64,000 nucleotides of DNA from positions 112,008,234 to 112,072,233 of the forward strand of contig OZ035962.1 in NCBI GenBank assembly GCA_964034945.1. The letters run 5' to 3'. Both the position numbers and the translations under genes were made by a program. Source of the DNA: Chrysopilus asiliformis (lineage: Eukaryota; Arthropoda; Insecta; Diptera; Rhagionidae). The notes below the pieces were generated by a model, which saw nothing but the letters and a program-made list of their open reading frames with translations, did no database searches and was not told the DNA's origin. Of this stretch, positions 31,250 to 43,829 are shown piece by piece. How positions within the stretch are numbered: the stretch's first letter is position 1; each line of letters opens with the position of its first letter.

Positions 31250-33831
31250 AGGACATTTCGTCGGAATACTGATTGTTAGAAAAATTCTATATTTGTTCTG
31301 TGAAATTAAATAAATAAGTTTTATTTCTTTCTGGCTTCTTCTCTTGGAATTTTCATATCCAGAGTTTTATTTTATTCCGTTTCGTTTAAGATATTTTGCT
31401 ATGAGTTAAGAATGTTTTATTTTTAAAACAAGATATTTTATTAATTTTTCCCAGTGCCGTATTCCTTTTATAAAATACTTTTTTCCGAATTTTACGCATA
31501 ATTTAAAAGTTTTTTTATATTTATATCCTTGGAAATGTAATTTTTTCATTTGGCAGGCTATGGCAGACCTCATGTGTTCGTTTCCTGATAATTATAAATA
31601 ATTTCGGCTCTCTTTATATTCTTTTCATGTTTCAAAGTGACCGAACCGGAGTATAATTTAATTTAAGATTTCAGACAATCTTTTTTTTAAGGGGTTGCTC
31701 ACAAAAACTTTTCACATTTAAGGTGGAAGGCGAAGGTGTTCTGTTAAGATTTTTGGGTCAAACGGTTTCCATGAAATATTGTTTACGAAAAGAGTGAGTT
31801 GCAGAATACAGCAAAGGATACTTTAGTTTGGCCTCCTTTCTCTTGGGGTACCCCTTCCCTGATAAGTTTTGAAATGTTGAACCGATTGGAATGCGGTTTT
31901 CTGTGTTGTATCACAGAACAATTACTATTATAGAATGGAAAGCTCTAACAAAACTTTTTGCGTTGGGAGCGTACATCCGAGGATTTCTATAGCTGTTACA
32001 TGACAGTGTACATGAACACTGAGCGATTTGGTGGTGTGTGGCAATATGGATTCCCATGTGTCACTTGAAATGAAACAAATCAAAACAAAATCGGATAATG
32101 GAAATGTTTTATGGAGAATTTGATATTTCCATTAAATTAGTAATGTTCTTATGTGTTGAAAGGTGTTAAATTTAATTTAGTTTTAGTTTTTAATTGTTTT
32201 AAGGCCCGTTTATGTGCAATTCTGTCGATCTTTCGTTATACTTTACCTTTCTGTTGTTGATGGGACTCGTTGTTCCGTGGTTAAAAGAATTTGCATCTGC
32301 CAATAAGAAACTTCGTCTCTTCCCTACCTGTTTTTTTTTGTCATTAATAGGTTTTTTGTCATTAATAGATAGTTTCATTGTGAGGCAGTAGGGAAGACCG
32401 TAGAAAGGTTTCTAAAAAAAAAATTTTTTTTAAGCTTAAGCCAAAATGTAAATAAATAATAAATTTAAAGTCTTCAAAATTCCGTTTGTAGAAAATACAA
32501 AGAACAGAGTTTCAGTTTAACATTTTTTGTAAGTAAAATAGACTAAACCTTGTGTATACAAAACATTGGGATCAAAGGGTGAAAGTCATAATTAAAATAA
32601 TAATCCGCATTCCATAAAACGTGACCCTTATCGCAGTCATGCTTCCGTAGCTTGTTTGAGAGCTTGTTATGCAAGGACGAAAAGAAAGCTTGAGACACAG
32701 TGAAAAAAAAATAACACATATTTTTGTATAAAAATAAATAAATCCAGAGTTGAAATTATTTTGCTTGTTTCTAACAATATTTTTGCTTGTCACTCATTGC
32801 TCTTTGTCCCCTGCAACAGCATCGGTATCCTTGTTGATTTGATTTTTATCTTCTACATATTTTTTTTTTCATCAGCCAATATACTATGAGTTTATCAGAA
32901 AATCCAACATATTTTCTCATGTACTAAAATTCTACCATCTTTTTTTGTTGTTGTTAGTGTTGTTGTTGTTGTCGTTTATGTCTATGTTGCTGCTCCTGTT
33001 GTTTTATTCAGACACATTTTTTTCGATAGTAAATGTAACAAATGACTAATTAACTCGAACATTTGACTTTTGGAATATTAATGTTGGACATCAACAATGG
33101 TCCCTGGAATTCCAAAAAATATTCACAAGCAGATCCCAAAATGTACATTTATATTCTATGTAAGATATTCATGGAATTTATTTGGTTGTGTATTCGAAGG
33201 TACAAATACCTATGGAATAAAGATATATTTATTTTTGCATCTAGATTTAATGTATATAATAATTTGTGTTGTGCAATATAGATAAAGAGTATAATTCTAA
33301 TAAAGAATGACGTATTACGTGTTAATTAACTTAGAGAGAAACTAATTCGATGTTTTTGTCATCGAGTAGGACATCTCTGTACGAGGTATATGTAATCTAA
33401 GTATACTCGTTTATATCTACACACATGTATATATTATTCAAGAATTATGGTTTTGTTATCATGATAAACTCTACCAATTATATTTGAATTAGAAGTACGT
33501 ATTTCTTCGGAGTGTATGCGTATTTGGTTTGTACAGGAAATTTTAAGATTGTGTGAGTAATATTAAAAAAAAGTAACTAAAAGTGAAATTAAATTTAATC
33601 GAAGCATTGGTCCCAACGCCAAAAGACACATTCAGATTTTTTCACGTTTTGTTTTCTAAAATGAGACTTTTAAATACAAACGAAAAAGTATTTGGATTCA
33701 AACGAAAATTTGATCGAAAACGGTGTTACGTTATCGAAAAGGTTTCAAGGGGCTGTCTATGAAATACGTCACGTTCATTTTCGGCCTTTCACTGGCTTCC
33801 CAATTGGGCGCAATATATATTCAAAAATAAA
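31250..33831. other. AT-rich spacer, nothing recognised
   Basis: There are simple T-runs, a GTT/TTG-rich stretch near 32945-33005, and a phrase near 31880 (ttgaaccgattggaatgcgg) of the kind seen in the Helitron-like and related repeats. No gene is supportable. Confidence 0.45.
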
Positions 33832-34161
33832 TCATATTAATATATAAAATAAAAATGAGTTGGTATCTGTCTGTCTGTCTGTTCCTCTTTCACGCAAAAA
33901 CGGCTGAACCGATTGGCTTGAAATTTGGCACAGATGTTCGTCGGGGGTCCAGCCCCAACACAGACCCATTAAAAAGTGGCCCGATTGGTGGGGGGAGTAA
34001 GGGGAGGGGGTAAAGTGATCTCGAAACTTAGCTCTTCCTCTATGTTACCCTTTCGCGGGAAGACTATAGTGTCCATTGGCCTAAAGTTTAACTCCAACAT
34101 AGACCATAAAAAAAAAAAATTTGAAAAAACTTGACCCGGCAACGACGGGTATGCAAGCTAG
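33832..34161 (+). mobile_element. Helitron-like element A, copy 1
   Basis: It starts TCATATTAATATATAAAA, ends gcaagCTAG and lies between A and T, as Helitrons do. A short GC stem (ACCCG ... CGGGT) stands 8 bases before the end. The body has a GTCT microsatellite and the phrase cgcaaaaacggctgaaccga. A full-length relative is at 53179-53500 with the same ends. At 330 bases it is non-autonomous and encodes no Rep/helicase. Confidence 0.75.
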
Positions 34162-37100
34162 TTTCTTATAAAACCCACAGGCCGAGAGAAACCTCATAAG
34201 AGTTTTAATTTAATGATTGATTTCAATTCGGATACGTGATACATTGATCACAACATTTTCGAACAACAATAAACGTGATTAAAACAAAACTGATAACAAC
34301 CATTGTTCCGATCTACTATGATTCTTGTTTTTTAACCATGGAAATCTTCAATCAAGCACAAACATTGTAGGCCGACAATGCAAATGTTGTAGGTATACAA
34401 TTTTCGTGATTAATTAGTCATATTTCTTGTCAGTCAATAACGAACGTGTTAAATAGTGAAGTCATGTTTCATACCCGCGCCTGCGCACCAACCGCGTCCT
34501 TCATTGTGTCGCTTAAAAACATAAATTAGAATTGATTCAATGGTTAAATACAAACAGTATAATCGCTTTGGTTGACTGAGCAATTTGTTGCCTTCTTTTA
34601 TAATTCTGTTCAGGTTTGAGGCAAAAGTACTCAAGGTTCCGTGTTTGATTTTCTCAGTATGAAGGACAGATTAAAAAACAGTCCAATTCAATCTTGTTAT
34701 GAAAATATTAGCAAAAAAAAGTGGAGAAAATGAAACTGAAAAATTATTAAGACACCAAAGTAATTATATTTTCGTTTCAACTAATTAGAATAAGAAAACT
34801 CATTTCAATTTCATTTCTTACTGATTCAATCTAAGAAGTCCGTTGAAAGCCAACCAACTGAAAAAAAAAATCCTGTCAATTAATTTTTTCTCATGAAACT
34901 TGGCAAATAACTTTTTAATGGAAAAAATTTGTTTCTAAAGGCATGAAGAAATTAACAAGCAATTAATTTAATATAAAGAAAAGTTGTCGCCATGAAAAGC
35001 CTCGTTCGATCATGGAAAACTTTTCTTTAAGAAACACTCGCACCAACTATGCGCCACGGAAACATTGCTTGGGTGTGTCTCTGTTTCATCTTCTGTTCAC
35101 CTATTAAATATTTTGCCAACAGTGAACCGATATTGTAGCCACAAAGGACTTCCGAAAATTACATTTTAATTTAAGGTTCGGCCGAAGAAGAAAAACACAA
35201 AATCTCTGAGATCAACAAGGGCAAAAGGACCAGACGACATAAAATAAAACAACAGCCAGCGACAAAAACAAATAGCAACAATACACATATATATATATAT
35301 ATAAGTTTTCTCTTAATATTATATCTATACTATTGTAGGTATATTAAAAATCATAAATAAAATAAATAAATGCGACATAATGAAAAAAATACTTGAAAAC
35401 CGCTAGTGATTACTTTAAAATTAATTAAAAAGTTTTATCGACAATGTTTACAGTAGTCAAAGTTCTGTAATTATGTTTCCTTACTCTCAATCTATGCTGG
35501 ATTTAATATACAAATTTCAATTTAGGCGACTTGTACTGCTATGAGCGTGGCCACATCATATAATACTTAAAACATTTTTTTTTGTCCAGGTTGAGAGCTT
35601 AATTACGTTTAAACTTCGGTTTCCGCTTTTGCAGCTCTTTAAACATTTGAAACTTTTCTTATATTTTCGGAAAGAGTCCGCCCAGAGAAAAGATTAGTGG
35701 GAATTGAATTTTTACGCATTTTTGCTACAAATTTAAAGTGGGGCTGTCGTTCCAAAGATTCTCCAAAGAATGGATTTTAAAAATTCAGGCCATGGCAAAC
35801 AGCGTGCAAAAAACTTTTTTAATTATTTGAATTGAATATAAACTTGAAATTGAATTTAAAAATTTAATTAAAAAAAAATTTATAAATTAAAAAAACATAA
35901 GATAAGCTACAATTGCCAGGGGCCGATTGTCAAATACTCTTCATGAGGGCATACAAAATTTTCATGAAAAAAATCCATTTGTATGGGAGAGGAGGGAAGA
36001 ATTAGCCCGATACGATTTTAATGTATGGAACGGTTATATAAAACCATATTTTAAACCCATTTCGTCTTTATAAGTTTTTCGATACTATGCACAGTTTTCG
36101 AGAAAATAGAAAAAAAAGTATTCAATTTGTATTGGGCAAAGAAGGAGTGGCCCCGTTGGATTTTGATGTATGAAACAGTTATGTAAAATCGTATTCTAAG
36201 CACATTATTAATATAACTCACCAATTTCGAGAAAATTGTAAAAAACTGGTTCAGTTGTATGGTGGAGGGGAGATTCTTCAACGATTCTGATTTTTGTATG
36301 ACAATTTTTTTATATGCTACTTGTGTTAAAGTTACAGTAATTTTCCTTTTAAATTATAAATACTTTTGAACTAGTTGTGTTTGTAATTTGTTTTTCTAGA
36401 ATATTAATTTTCATAATTTAGGCATACTTTTTATGCTACAATATGTATTTAGGAGACAAAAACTGTTCTCACAATAAACACTTAAGTAGGCCAAAATTTT
36501 CATTTGGTTTCAGAAATACAAAGCCATATTTCTTAATAGAAATGCTGTTAATTGATGCTAGAATGATGCACATTTGTTAGAAGGATGCACATTTGCCTCA
36601 TTGTTAATGAAGTCAGCCTCATATGGTCTCCAAGTCTATAAAATGATAATAATTGCCGACATGAAAGCTAAATTATGTTCAATTCTATGTAAATCATCTA
36701 GGAAAGGATTTAATCAATCAAGTCAAAGGCATTTTATGTCATAAATCACCTCTTTCTTGCAATCTGAGTAATATTTGCAAATAACCGACAAGACATTGTT
36801 AGATAAGATATGACATTTGCTTTTGCATTTTAGGAGCTTGCATGCTATTGTATTTGAACAACTCAACACAGTCGTATAACGTAATTGGTAAAAGATTTTG
36901 ATTTTGAAACAAGGGAAGATTTTATATGTATATGACAAAAAATGGTCACACATTTTTTTATACTTACAAATTTTTCAACATTAAAATCATCCAAATTAAA
37001 AAATTCTACCACCCAGGAGCAAAAAGAAAATCAAATAAAAATTTAGGCGATTTCTCGGTTTTTTTTCAGAAGTTTTTAAGTTTTTGTTGGAAAAGATATA

Positions 37101-37197
37101 TTAAATTTTTTTCGCGTGGTAAGGGATAGTCCATAAAATACTTTACGTCATTAAGGATAAAATTAAGGAAAAAATTAAGTATATTAGATTTAGTATA
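34162..37197. other. AT-rich spacer with one dispersed repeat
   Basis: An AT dinucleotide run lies at about 35287-35303. A dispersed repeat covers about 35886-36270 and is listed separately. Otherwise nothing is recognised. Confidence 0.45.
35886..36270 (+). repeat. Dispersed repeat containing aattgccaggggcc
   Basis: Related to about 42695-42880 (aattgtcaggggcc) and, inverted, to about 41105-41245. Inside, the phrase gattttgatgtatg plus ttatgtaaaatcgtatt occurs in two diverged copies, and related phrases occur near 38050 (inverted) and 40490. It is an old, degenerate family with no termini I can fix. Confidence 0.5.
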
Positions 37198-37717
37198 TCC
37201 TATAATATAATACGAGGAATGTATGTCTGTTTGTCTGCACAAACGATCTCGAAAACCCGCCTAACGATTTTCACGAAACTTGTGGTTAGGGATTTTCGGG
37301 GACAAGAAATCGATCTAGATAGGTCTCACCCCTGAGAAAATTCCCCTTCGATACCCCTCGCCTGTTATCTTTGAATTGGGTGGTCCGATCTTAATGAAAC
37401 TTTATAGTATTACTGAGGGGGCTAAGGGCTTTCGATTTTTCCACTACAAACCTGACTTTTCCCTCCCCTCGATAACCCTCACCTGGTGTTTCAAAACAAC
37501 GTTTCAAAAATCGGTGACAGCGATTACTCAATAACCTCGCAACCGATTTCTATGAAATATTGGTATCGCGCGTTAGTTTTAGTTCTAGCTTTCTAGGTCG
37601 GGAATTTAAAAACTCTGAAAAAGCTCTGTAAAGATAATGTGAATTTAGTTTTCCCCAAAAATCAGCAAAAGTAGGATTTTGAGGTCGCCGAGCATGGCTC
37701 GGTCTTCCTGGTACTAG
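37198..37717 (+). mobile_element. Helitron-like element B
   Basis: It starts TCCTATAATATAATACG after an A and ends gtaCTAG before a T. Eleven bases upstream of the end is a perfect 6-bp stem, CCGAGC-ATG-GCTCGG. These are the three Helitron hallmarks (5' TC, 3' hairpin, CTRR end in an AT site). At 520 bases it is non-autonomous. Only one copy is in this window, so the ends rest on signature alone. Confidence 0.6.
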
Positions 37718-37880
37718 TTTGTAATGCATCAATATAATTGTCGGACAAAAAAATGAACTACACTGGAATGTTTTGAAAGACAAAAGTTTGATTTCTGCAT
37801 GTCTGTTTGTGTGTCTGCTTGTTCGTCCGTCCGTCTGTCTGTCTGTTCGTCTATCTGTCCATAAAAACCATACATTTCGA
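37718..37880 (+). repeat. Diverged (GTCY)n repeat directly after Helitron B
   Basis: The phrases aaatgaactacactggaatg and gatttctgcatgtctg correspond to aaatgaattacaccagtgtg and aatttctgcatgtccg of the repeat at 9735. They are followed by a TCCGTC/TCTGTC microsatellite at about 37820-37862. Confidence 0.5.
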
Positions 37881-38145
37881 AGGAATTAAACTAAAGACCT
37901 GGAATTTTGACAATTTTCTCATAAAAAGTAAAGCTTAGTTCTTGAATGGGGAAGATGGGACTATTGGTTCTTTCCTGAAATAGTTTTTTTGCGATTTACT
38001 CGAAAATTGTGAGTCGACTCGAAAATTTTATTAATAAAAGTGTTTAGAATATGATTTTACATAACTTTTCCATACATTAAAATTCAATAAGACTACTCCT
38101 TCTCATATAAAAAGAATCGCTATCAAAATTTGGTCTGCCCTAATA

Positions 38146-38228
38146 CAGTAGAATCCCGATAATTCGTATTTCATACGAATTAGCGGGATATACGAATTAT
38201 CGGGGTACGAATTATCGGGATTCTACTG
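38146..38228 (+). mobile_element. 83-bp pogo/Tigger-like MITE
   Basis: Almost the whole element is inverted repeat, CAGTAGAATCCCGATAATTC on both ends, with TA on each side (38144-38145 and 38229-38230). The CAGT terminus, the gataattcg word and the TA duplication match the pogo/Tigger branch of Tc1/mariner. It is too short to encode anything. Confidence 0.85.
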
Positions 38229-38230
38229 TA

Positions 38231-40479
38231 TTTGAATATTAACCCCTGGCAATTGTAGTTGTTTTTATGCTTTTTTTTCAATTTTCAAGATCAGAAAGTT
38301 TTTTAATTATCTAATACATTATAATCACTCATACGTGCAATTTTGTGTTATTCTGGAATTCCTTATTTCTTCTGAAGCACTATTTTCAAAGTAACAGTCG
38401 AGTTCTTGAGAATAGGATTTACAGATAGCTCTGAAGTCAACATTCTGGATTTTCTAATATAAAACTAGTCGAATTTATTGTTATGCACATCTAGAAATAA
38501 AACCGGACAATATACGGCCGTGATATAACAAACCATATAGTATTCGGTCAAAGTGTAGAGTAGTTCTGTTTTCAAAGAGCATATCGCTTTCTATTCTATG
38601 CACTTTCGGAATAAAATTTTAGAAAAATGGAACAAAAATCGTAAAAAAAATAGTATAACGGTCGAAATGTTGGAAGATTTTTTTCCCATTATTGCATTTT
38701 CCGTTTGACGCAGACGAAAGCCTGGCTGGTAGTTTTTCTGTACATTTTAGATATGTTTGCTTCTCAGTTCGGGTGCCTTTTCAAAATGAAAATGGAATTG
38801 TAAAATTCGTAAAGAGTTGAGATTCTTCTTCCTTTAGCATCCATGTACTTTGGCATATTCAGCATTATGCATTCTGTTGAATTTGCACAAATTATGAATT
38901 GAACTGCGCTCTACTCCAACCTTCCAGTCCTCCCAGTTTTTAGTCCATATCAAAGTTATGAGATATACGGAATAAGGGATCCAATGAAATAATTTTTTTT
39001 TCTGCCTCAAATTGGAGAAACATTTTTTTGTACAAAAAAAAAAAGTTGTTTTTTATGAATTTTCACACCTGTATCTATTTGCACTGAAAACACATGAAAA
39101 TTTTAGCATTTTTTCGTATATTTTCGTTAACGAAATTTATTTGCAATAAAACACAAAAATTGTATTTTCGTGAATTTGCATTTTTCACATCGTCTGTCTC
39201 TGCAAACGTTTTTTTTATGGATGATGATTTTCTTCACGTTTTTCGTTTGTTTGCTTGGAAAACGCTTTTTTTTTTGTTCACGTAGAATTTGCTTGTTTCG
39301 AGGCGACAAGATTCTCAAATATTTATGGCGTCATGAAATATAATAAATAAACAATGATTAAATTTACATGAATGAATTGGATTTTATCATGGAATAGATG
39401 AAAATACTCTCATTGACATTCATTTCGTTGCATATGTGCTTGACAAAATAAAATTGATTACAAATCATTAGGCTGTCTTCGGATCAGATACTTTGATGAA
39501 TGACTCCTTTCTATGACACCTTAGTGATTGATTGATTAGTGTCCGTCCCCTTATGTAGGCACTTGGAAAATCTATAAATAAAATTGTTCAAACATAAAAC
39601 AATAAAATCAAAACTACATAGTTTGCATAAGATATAAGTTCAACATAAAGGAAATAAACTTTTTTCAATATACTTTCATGTAACCAAATATAGATATAAT
39701 ACTACTAGTAAACATTTGAAAATGTGATATTAAATAAATTGTTCTAATTTTATGATACACAGTAAAATCTATGAGCCAAATCATTGCCTATATTTGGGTA
39801 AACTTCAATGATGCGAATCTAATTAAATATCCAAAATAATGTTAACCATAACATCGGGAATGGACCATTTTTGGTACCAAAATTCAAATGAACTTTTATG
39901 TAAACATTTCTATTGATTTTACATTTACTTGCATTATTTGGATTTAAATTTTGTGGCCAGTTTCGTTATATGCAATTAAATTTTTCATTTATCACTGTGA
40001 TTTCAGCGAATAAGCTATAAATTTTATTTTCGCATCTAATTTTTCCTATTATTACTTACAATTGGCTGGCTTTTAATGACAAAGTTGATTGATTTTGAAG
40101 TTTAATTAACTTTTTAGGATGGTGCTTAAATAGCATTCAATAAAAAAAACAAGTTTTCTAATGGGCTAGACTTCAAAAATGCTCTCAAAAGTATAAAATA
40201 AGTTTTCCATCAATATTATAGGGTTTCAAGAGAAATGTTCTTTAAAATTGTATGTTGTGATTAAAATATAACATGTGGGACGTTGCATTTCCTTTTTAAA
40301 CTTAGCACACATACTTTTTTTTCACCCAGCTCTTGTAAAAAAACATAACAAAAGCTATAACTGCCAATCTGGCAATTATTGAAAACCCGTATGGTGATAT
40401 TCGTATCAAAATTCGAACAGTTGAGTTGTACCAAAATTCCACTTTGAAGTCAAACTTTCCAATAAGATTTTTTAAAATT
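38231..40479. other. AT-rich spacer, nothing recognised
   Basis: Overlapping frames at 39094-39318 on both strands are AT-driven. Near 40340-40400 the phrases gccaatctggcaatta and acccgtatggtgat come from the (GTCY)n repeat family. Confidence 0.45.
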
Positions 40480-40938
40480 TATTCCAATCGGATTTTGATG
40501 TATGGGAGTTTTATGTAGAATCATATCCTAAATAACTTTTGTTCTTGGACTTTTTTGATAAGATGCACCGTTTTTGAGATATTCACAAAAAACGATTTCG
40601 TTCGTATGGGGGGTACCCCCCCTAATGGTCCATTTTTGCCCATTAACGAACTTAGCCTCGCATTTTATGAAAAACGGGTCTGCGTAAAATTTCAAGTCTC
40701 TAGCTCAATCCGTGCGCCCGCAATCCGCGCCACAGACAGACAGACAGACAGACAGACAGGCAGACGGACGGACGGACAGACGGACAGACGGACAGACGGA
40801 CGGACATACAAAATTCAATTGTTTTTATCATTCTAAAGACACTGGTGTAATTCATTTTTTTGTGTGATAACGGGATCTTGGCGTTACAAACGGTAAGGCA
40901 AATTTAATATACCCTTTGGTTTCACCATACGGGTATAA
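40480..40938 (-). repeat. (GTCY)n microsatellite repeat, inverted copy
   Basis: Read on the minus strand, it opens with the TATACCC/GGGTATA hairpin (complement of 40908-40938), then cttaccgtttgtaacgcc, attacaccagtgt and a long GTCC/GTCT microsatellite (complement of about 40733-40804). It then extends about 250 bases further than the copy at 9735. The extension includes gatattcacaaaaaacga and cgttcgtatggggggt, shared with about 7900-7945. Confidence 0.6.
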
Positions 40939-43555
40939 ACAGTGGCGGTGCCGTTTCAGAATCGGATTCAGCGACCCCAAAAATCCCAAGGTTTTTTTTC
41001 TGGAAAGTTTCAGAAAAATGAGAATCACGTTATCCTTACAGGACCTTCAGTTATCCTTACAAGGACAAAGTAGTGAAAATGAAATTTTCGAAAATGTGTT
41101 TTCAATATGATTTCGTATAACTTATATATTTATCAAAATCCAGTTGGACCAATCATTCCCCCCCCCCTCCCCTCCCACACAAATGGATATTTTTTTCATA
41201 AAAATTGTATCTACCCTCATATGGTGTATTTGACTTATCTTATGTTTGTATTCACATTTAGTGGCCTTTAATTAAATAAACATTTTTTCCTTTTTCTACC
41301 GTAGAATAAGATTAAAAGAACGAAGTGCAAACCTAATAAAACAAAAGGCATTATCCTGTTGAATAACTTGAATTGTAACATTTTTTAACAGCATAGAAAA
41401 ACGGACTATCGCAGCTGTGAAGACTTATCCGCTTTTCACAGAGAGAAGGCTAAATGCAATTTTACCATTCATCAATTTACTTAATTACCTATTTCTTCTA
41501 TCCTAGAACCGCGCCGCGCCGGTAGAAGGGGGTTGGAAAATCATCATTTGAATGTATAGACTAAATGCTGTATTGTTCTAGTGTTGAGCTTTCCTTTGGG
41601 GCAAAGAAATATGAATAGAATGTGGGAAATTGCGTTTGTAGAAGGGCGAGCAATACGCTGTGGTAGTTATTTGAAGGATTTTCCATTTATTGTGTTCGCA
41701 ATATGCAACTGTGTTTAAGGGATGAAATTTTGTTGAGTTTGAACCACATTGCAGCAAACGTTGACTAATTGTAAGATAGGAATCCTTGCGCTGATGTCGA
41801 TCCCGATGCCGATGGAGACAAGTGCATGTTAACTCGTTAATGTTTAATTAGATGGTTTAGCTGATGACCCAATTTTCAAACGTCGGCACTGTAATTAAAT
41901 GACAAAAGCAGAACTTTATATATTATCTAACGAACAAGATATTTGAGCTGAAATAGTGTAGGCAGGGGTGCGGAAATTTCATGGTTTATCCTTGCTCTGC
42001 GAATCGTTGGATAATTAATGGGATTGAGTGGTTTCGATAAAGTTTTATTTTAAAACGGTCAACTTACGTACTCGTACTTGTATTTGATTGTATCTAATGA
42101 TGTTTTCTTTGTTTTAAAAGAATTTTAACACAATATGAAAAGTGAATCTTTTCTTTAAAAAGAAAAACATAATAATAATTTTTTGCAATTTTGTTGTACG
42201 CAATTCTTCACAAAATTAAATTTTAAATAAAAATACTTTCTGTCAATATTTTTCCTTCTTTTCAGATTTATTTTTTTAGGTGTTTCAACGCAGAAAAGTT
42301 CCCTTACCGTGAAATAACTTAATTTCTTAACCTGTTTTAAATGAAAATAAATGTGAAAAATGTTTGCCATAAAACAATTCCGCCGCACATTATGCAAAAT
42401 ACTGGCACAGTTAATGTTGAAAAAACAGAATTCAGAGGAAAAATTTATAAAGACCATAATGTGCTTTTGATTCGGCTGTTAAATGTTTGCTTACAGCTAA
42501 AGAGGGTATCAGATAAGGATGAGAGTTTGTTTTTCGCTTTACCCGTTTTGCAAAAGGTGGAAAAAGATTTGGTGGCATTTTTTTTTTGGTTTTTCGCCAG
42601 ATAAAAGGTAAGGATCGGTTACACATTTTTACATGTTTCTTTGAGTGAGCGGTTAGTACGATAACAACAAAAAAAAGGTCTGAAAAATTTAAAAAAAAAA
42701 CATAAGAAAAGCAACAATTGTCAGGGGCCAATCTTCAAAAACTATATACGAGGACAGACAAAATTTTCTTTAAATGGGTGGGGGAAGAAGGAGTGATTTG
42801 ACTGGATTTTGATATATGGATAAGTTATGTAAAATTTTGTTGATTTTTGTAAATGGGTTATGTAAAATTCTAATCGAAACCCATTTAGCCTTCATAAATT
42901 TTTAAATAAGGCTCATCTTTTCGATGAAGCTTAAAAAAACTGATTTGTTTGTATGGGGAAGGGGGGGGGGGGGGGGGGGGGGAAGAAATAGTCCGATTTT
43001 ATATACGTTCAAGAACTTAACCTCGCTAATTAGGAGAAACGCAACTGCAATAAGTGTATAGTCTCGAGCTCCATCCCTTCGAAAGCTATACATCAATCCG
43101 ATCGATTGTTTGGGCCGAGCGTTTTTAAACACAAGTGCAAAACTTGGGGTAAGTAAGAAACCTCTATAAGTGAGATCCGTGAGACGGTCCTGTGAAATCA
43201 CGCTTATCCTGGTTTGACTATATATTTATGACCACGAATCTAATGCAATTGTTGATTATCCAAGCTCACTTTTAGACGGCAAACTCAAAAATCGTTACTC
43301 ATTTTTGGCGGATGCGTTTTATTGATCTATCTTTGCAACAAATTAGAAGATCACTCAAACTCACACTCAAAACTTTACTCCTTCTTAAACATTTCGGAAA
43401 ATGTCTTATTGGCTTTTGCACCAACATTTCTTAAAAAATTTAATTGAGCTTAGCCTATAGAAATAGGCTAAACATAAGTTTTTATACTATACAAATTCTG
43501 GATTTAAATAATTCTAGGCTCTAGGCTTGAATTCTAGGCTTAGCTTAAGTCACTT
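40939..43555. other. Spacer with dispersed repeats and a G-run
   Basis: About 41105-41245 (inverted) and 42695-42880 belong to the family at 35886. Frames at 42155-42731 on both strands are AT-driven. No gene is supportable. Confidence 0.45.
42961..42982 (+). repeat. 22-base G homopolymer
   Basis: An uninterrupted run of 22 G in strongly AT-rich DNA, preceded by ggggaa. It can form a G-quadruplex, and its exact length is prone to sequencing error. Confidence 0.9.
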
Positions 43556-43829
43556 ACACTCAGAAAAATGGAGGCTAACTCGACGACCTACATACGGCGT
43601 AATTGGCCTCGGGCAGGCGCGCGTTCGCCTGCATGTGGGCAAGTAAAACTGAGTTGACCTGTGGTCGGAGAAATTCTGAAATTAAGCCACCAGCAGGTGA
43701 AGTAGGGCATTGGGAGCTGCACGAGTTGACCTTAGATAGGTTAACTCTGACCGCTAGCTGGCTTACAGAAACCTCTGTAAGGTCAGAGTTAACCTGACAA
43801 AAAGTTGACCTGGACATTTTTCTGAGTGT
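43556..43829 (+). mobile_element. CTCAG-type MITE, 274-bp inverted form
   Basis: The termini are ACACTCAGAAAAATG and its exact complement. The right half carries ggttaactctgacc (43739) and its complement ggtcagagttaacc (43781), the hallmark of the short form. Confidence 0.9.

Noticed and set aside
42155..42731. Overlapping frames on both strands
   Set aside because: AT-driven composition, no recognised similarity and mutual overlap.
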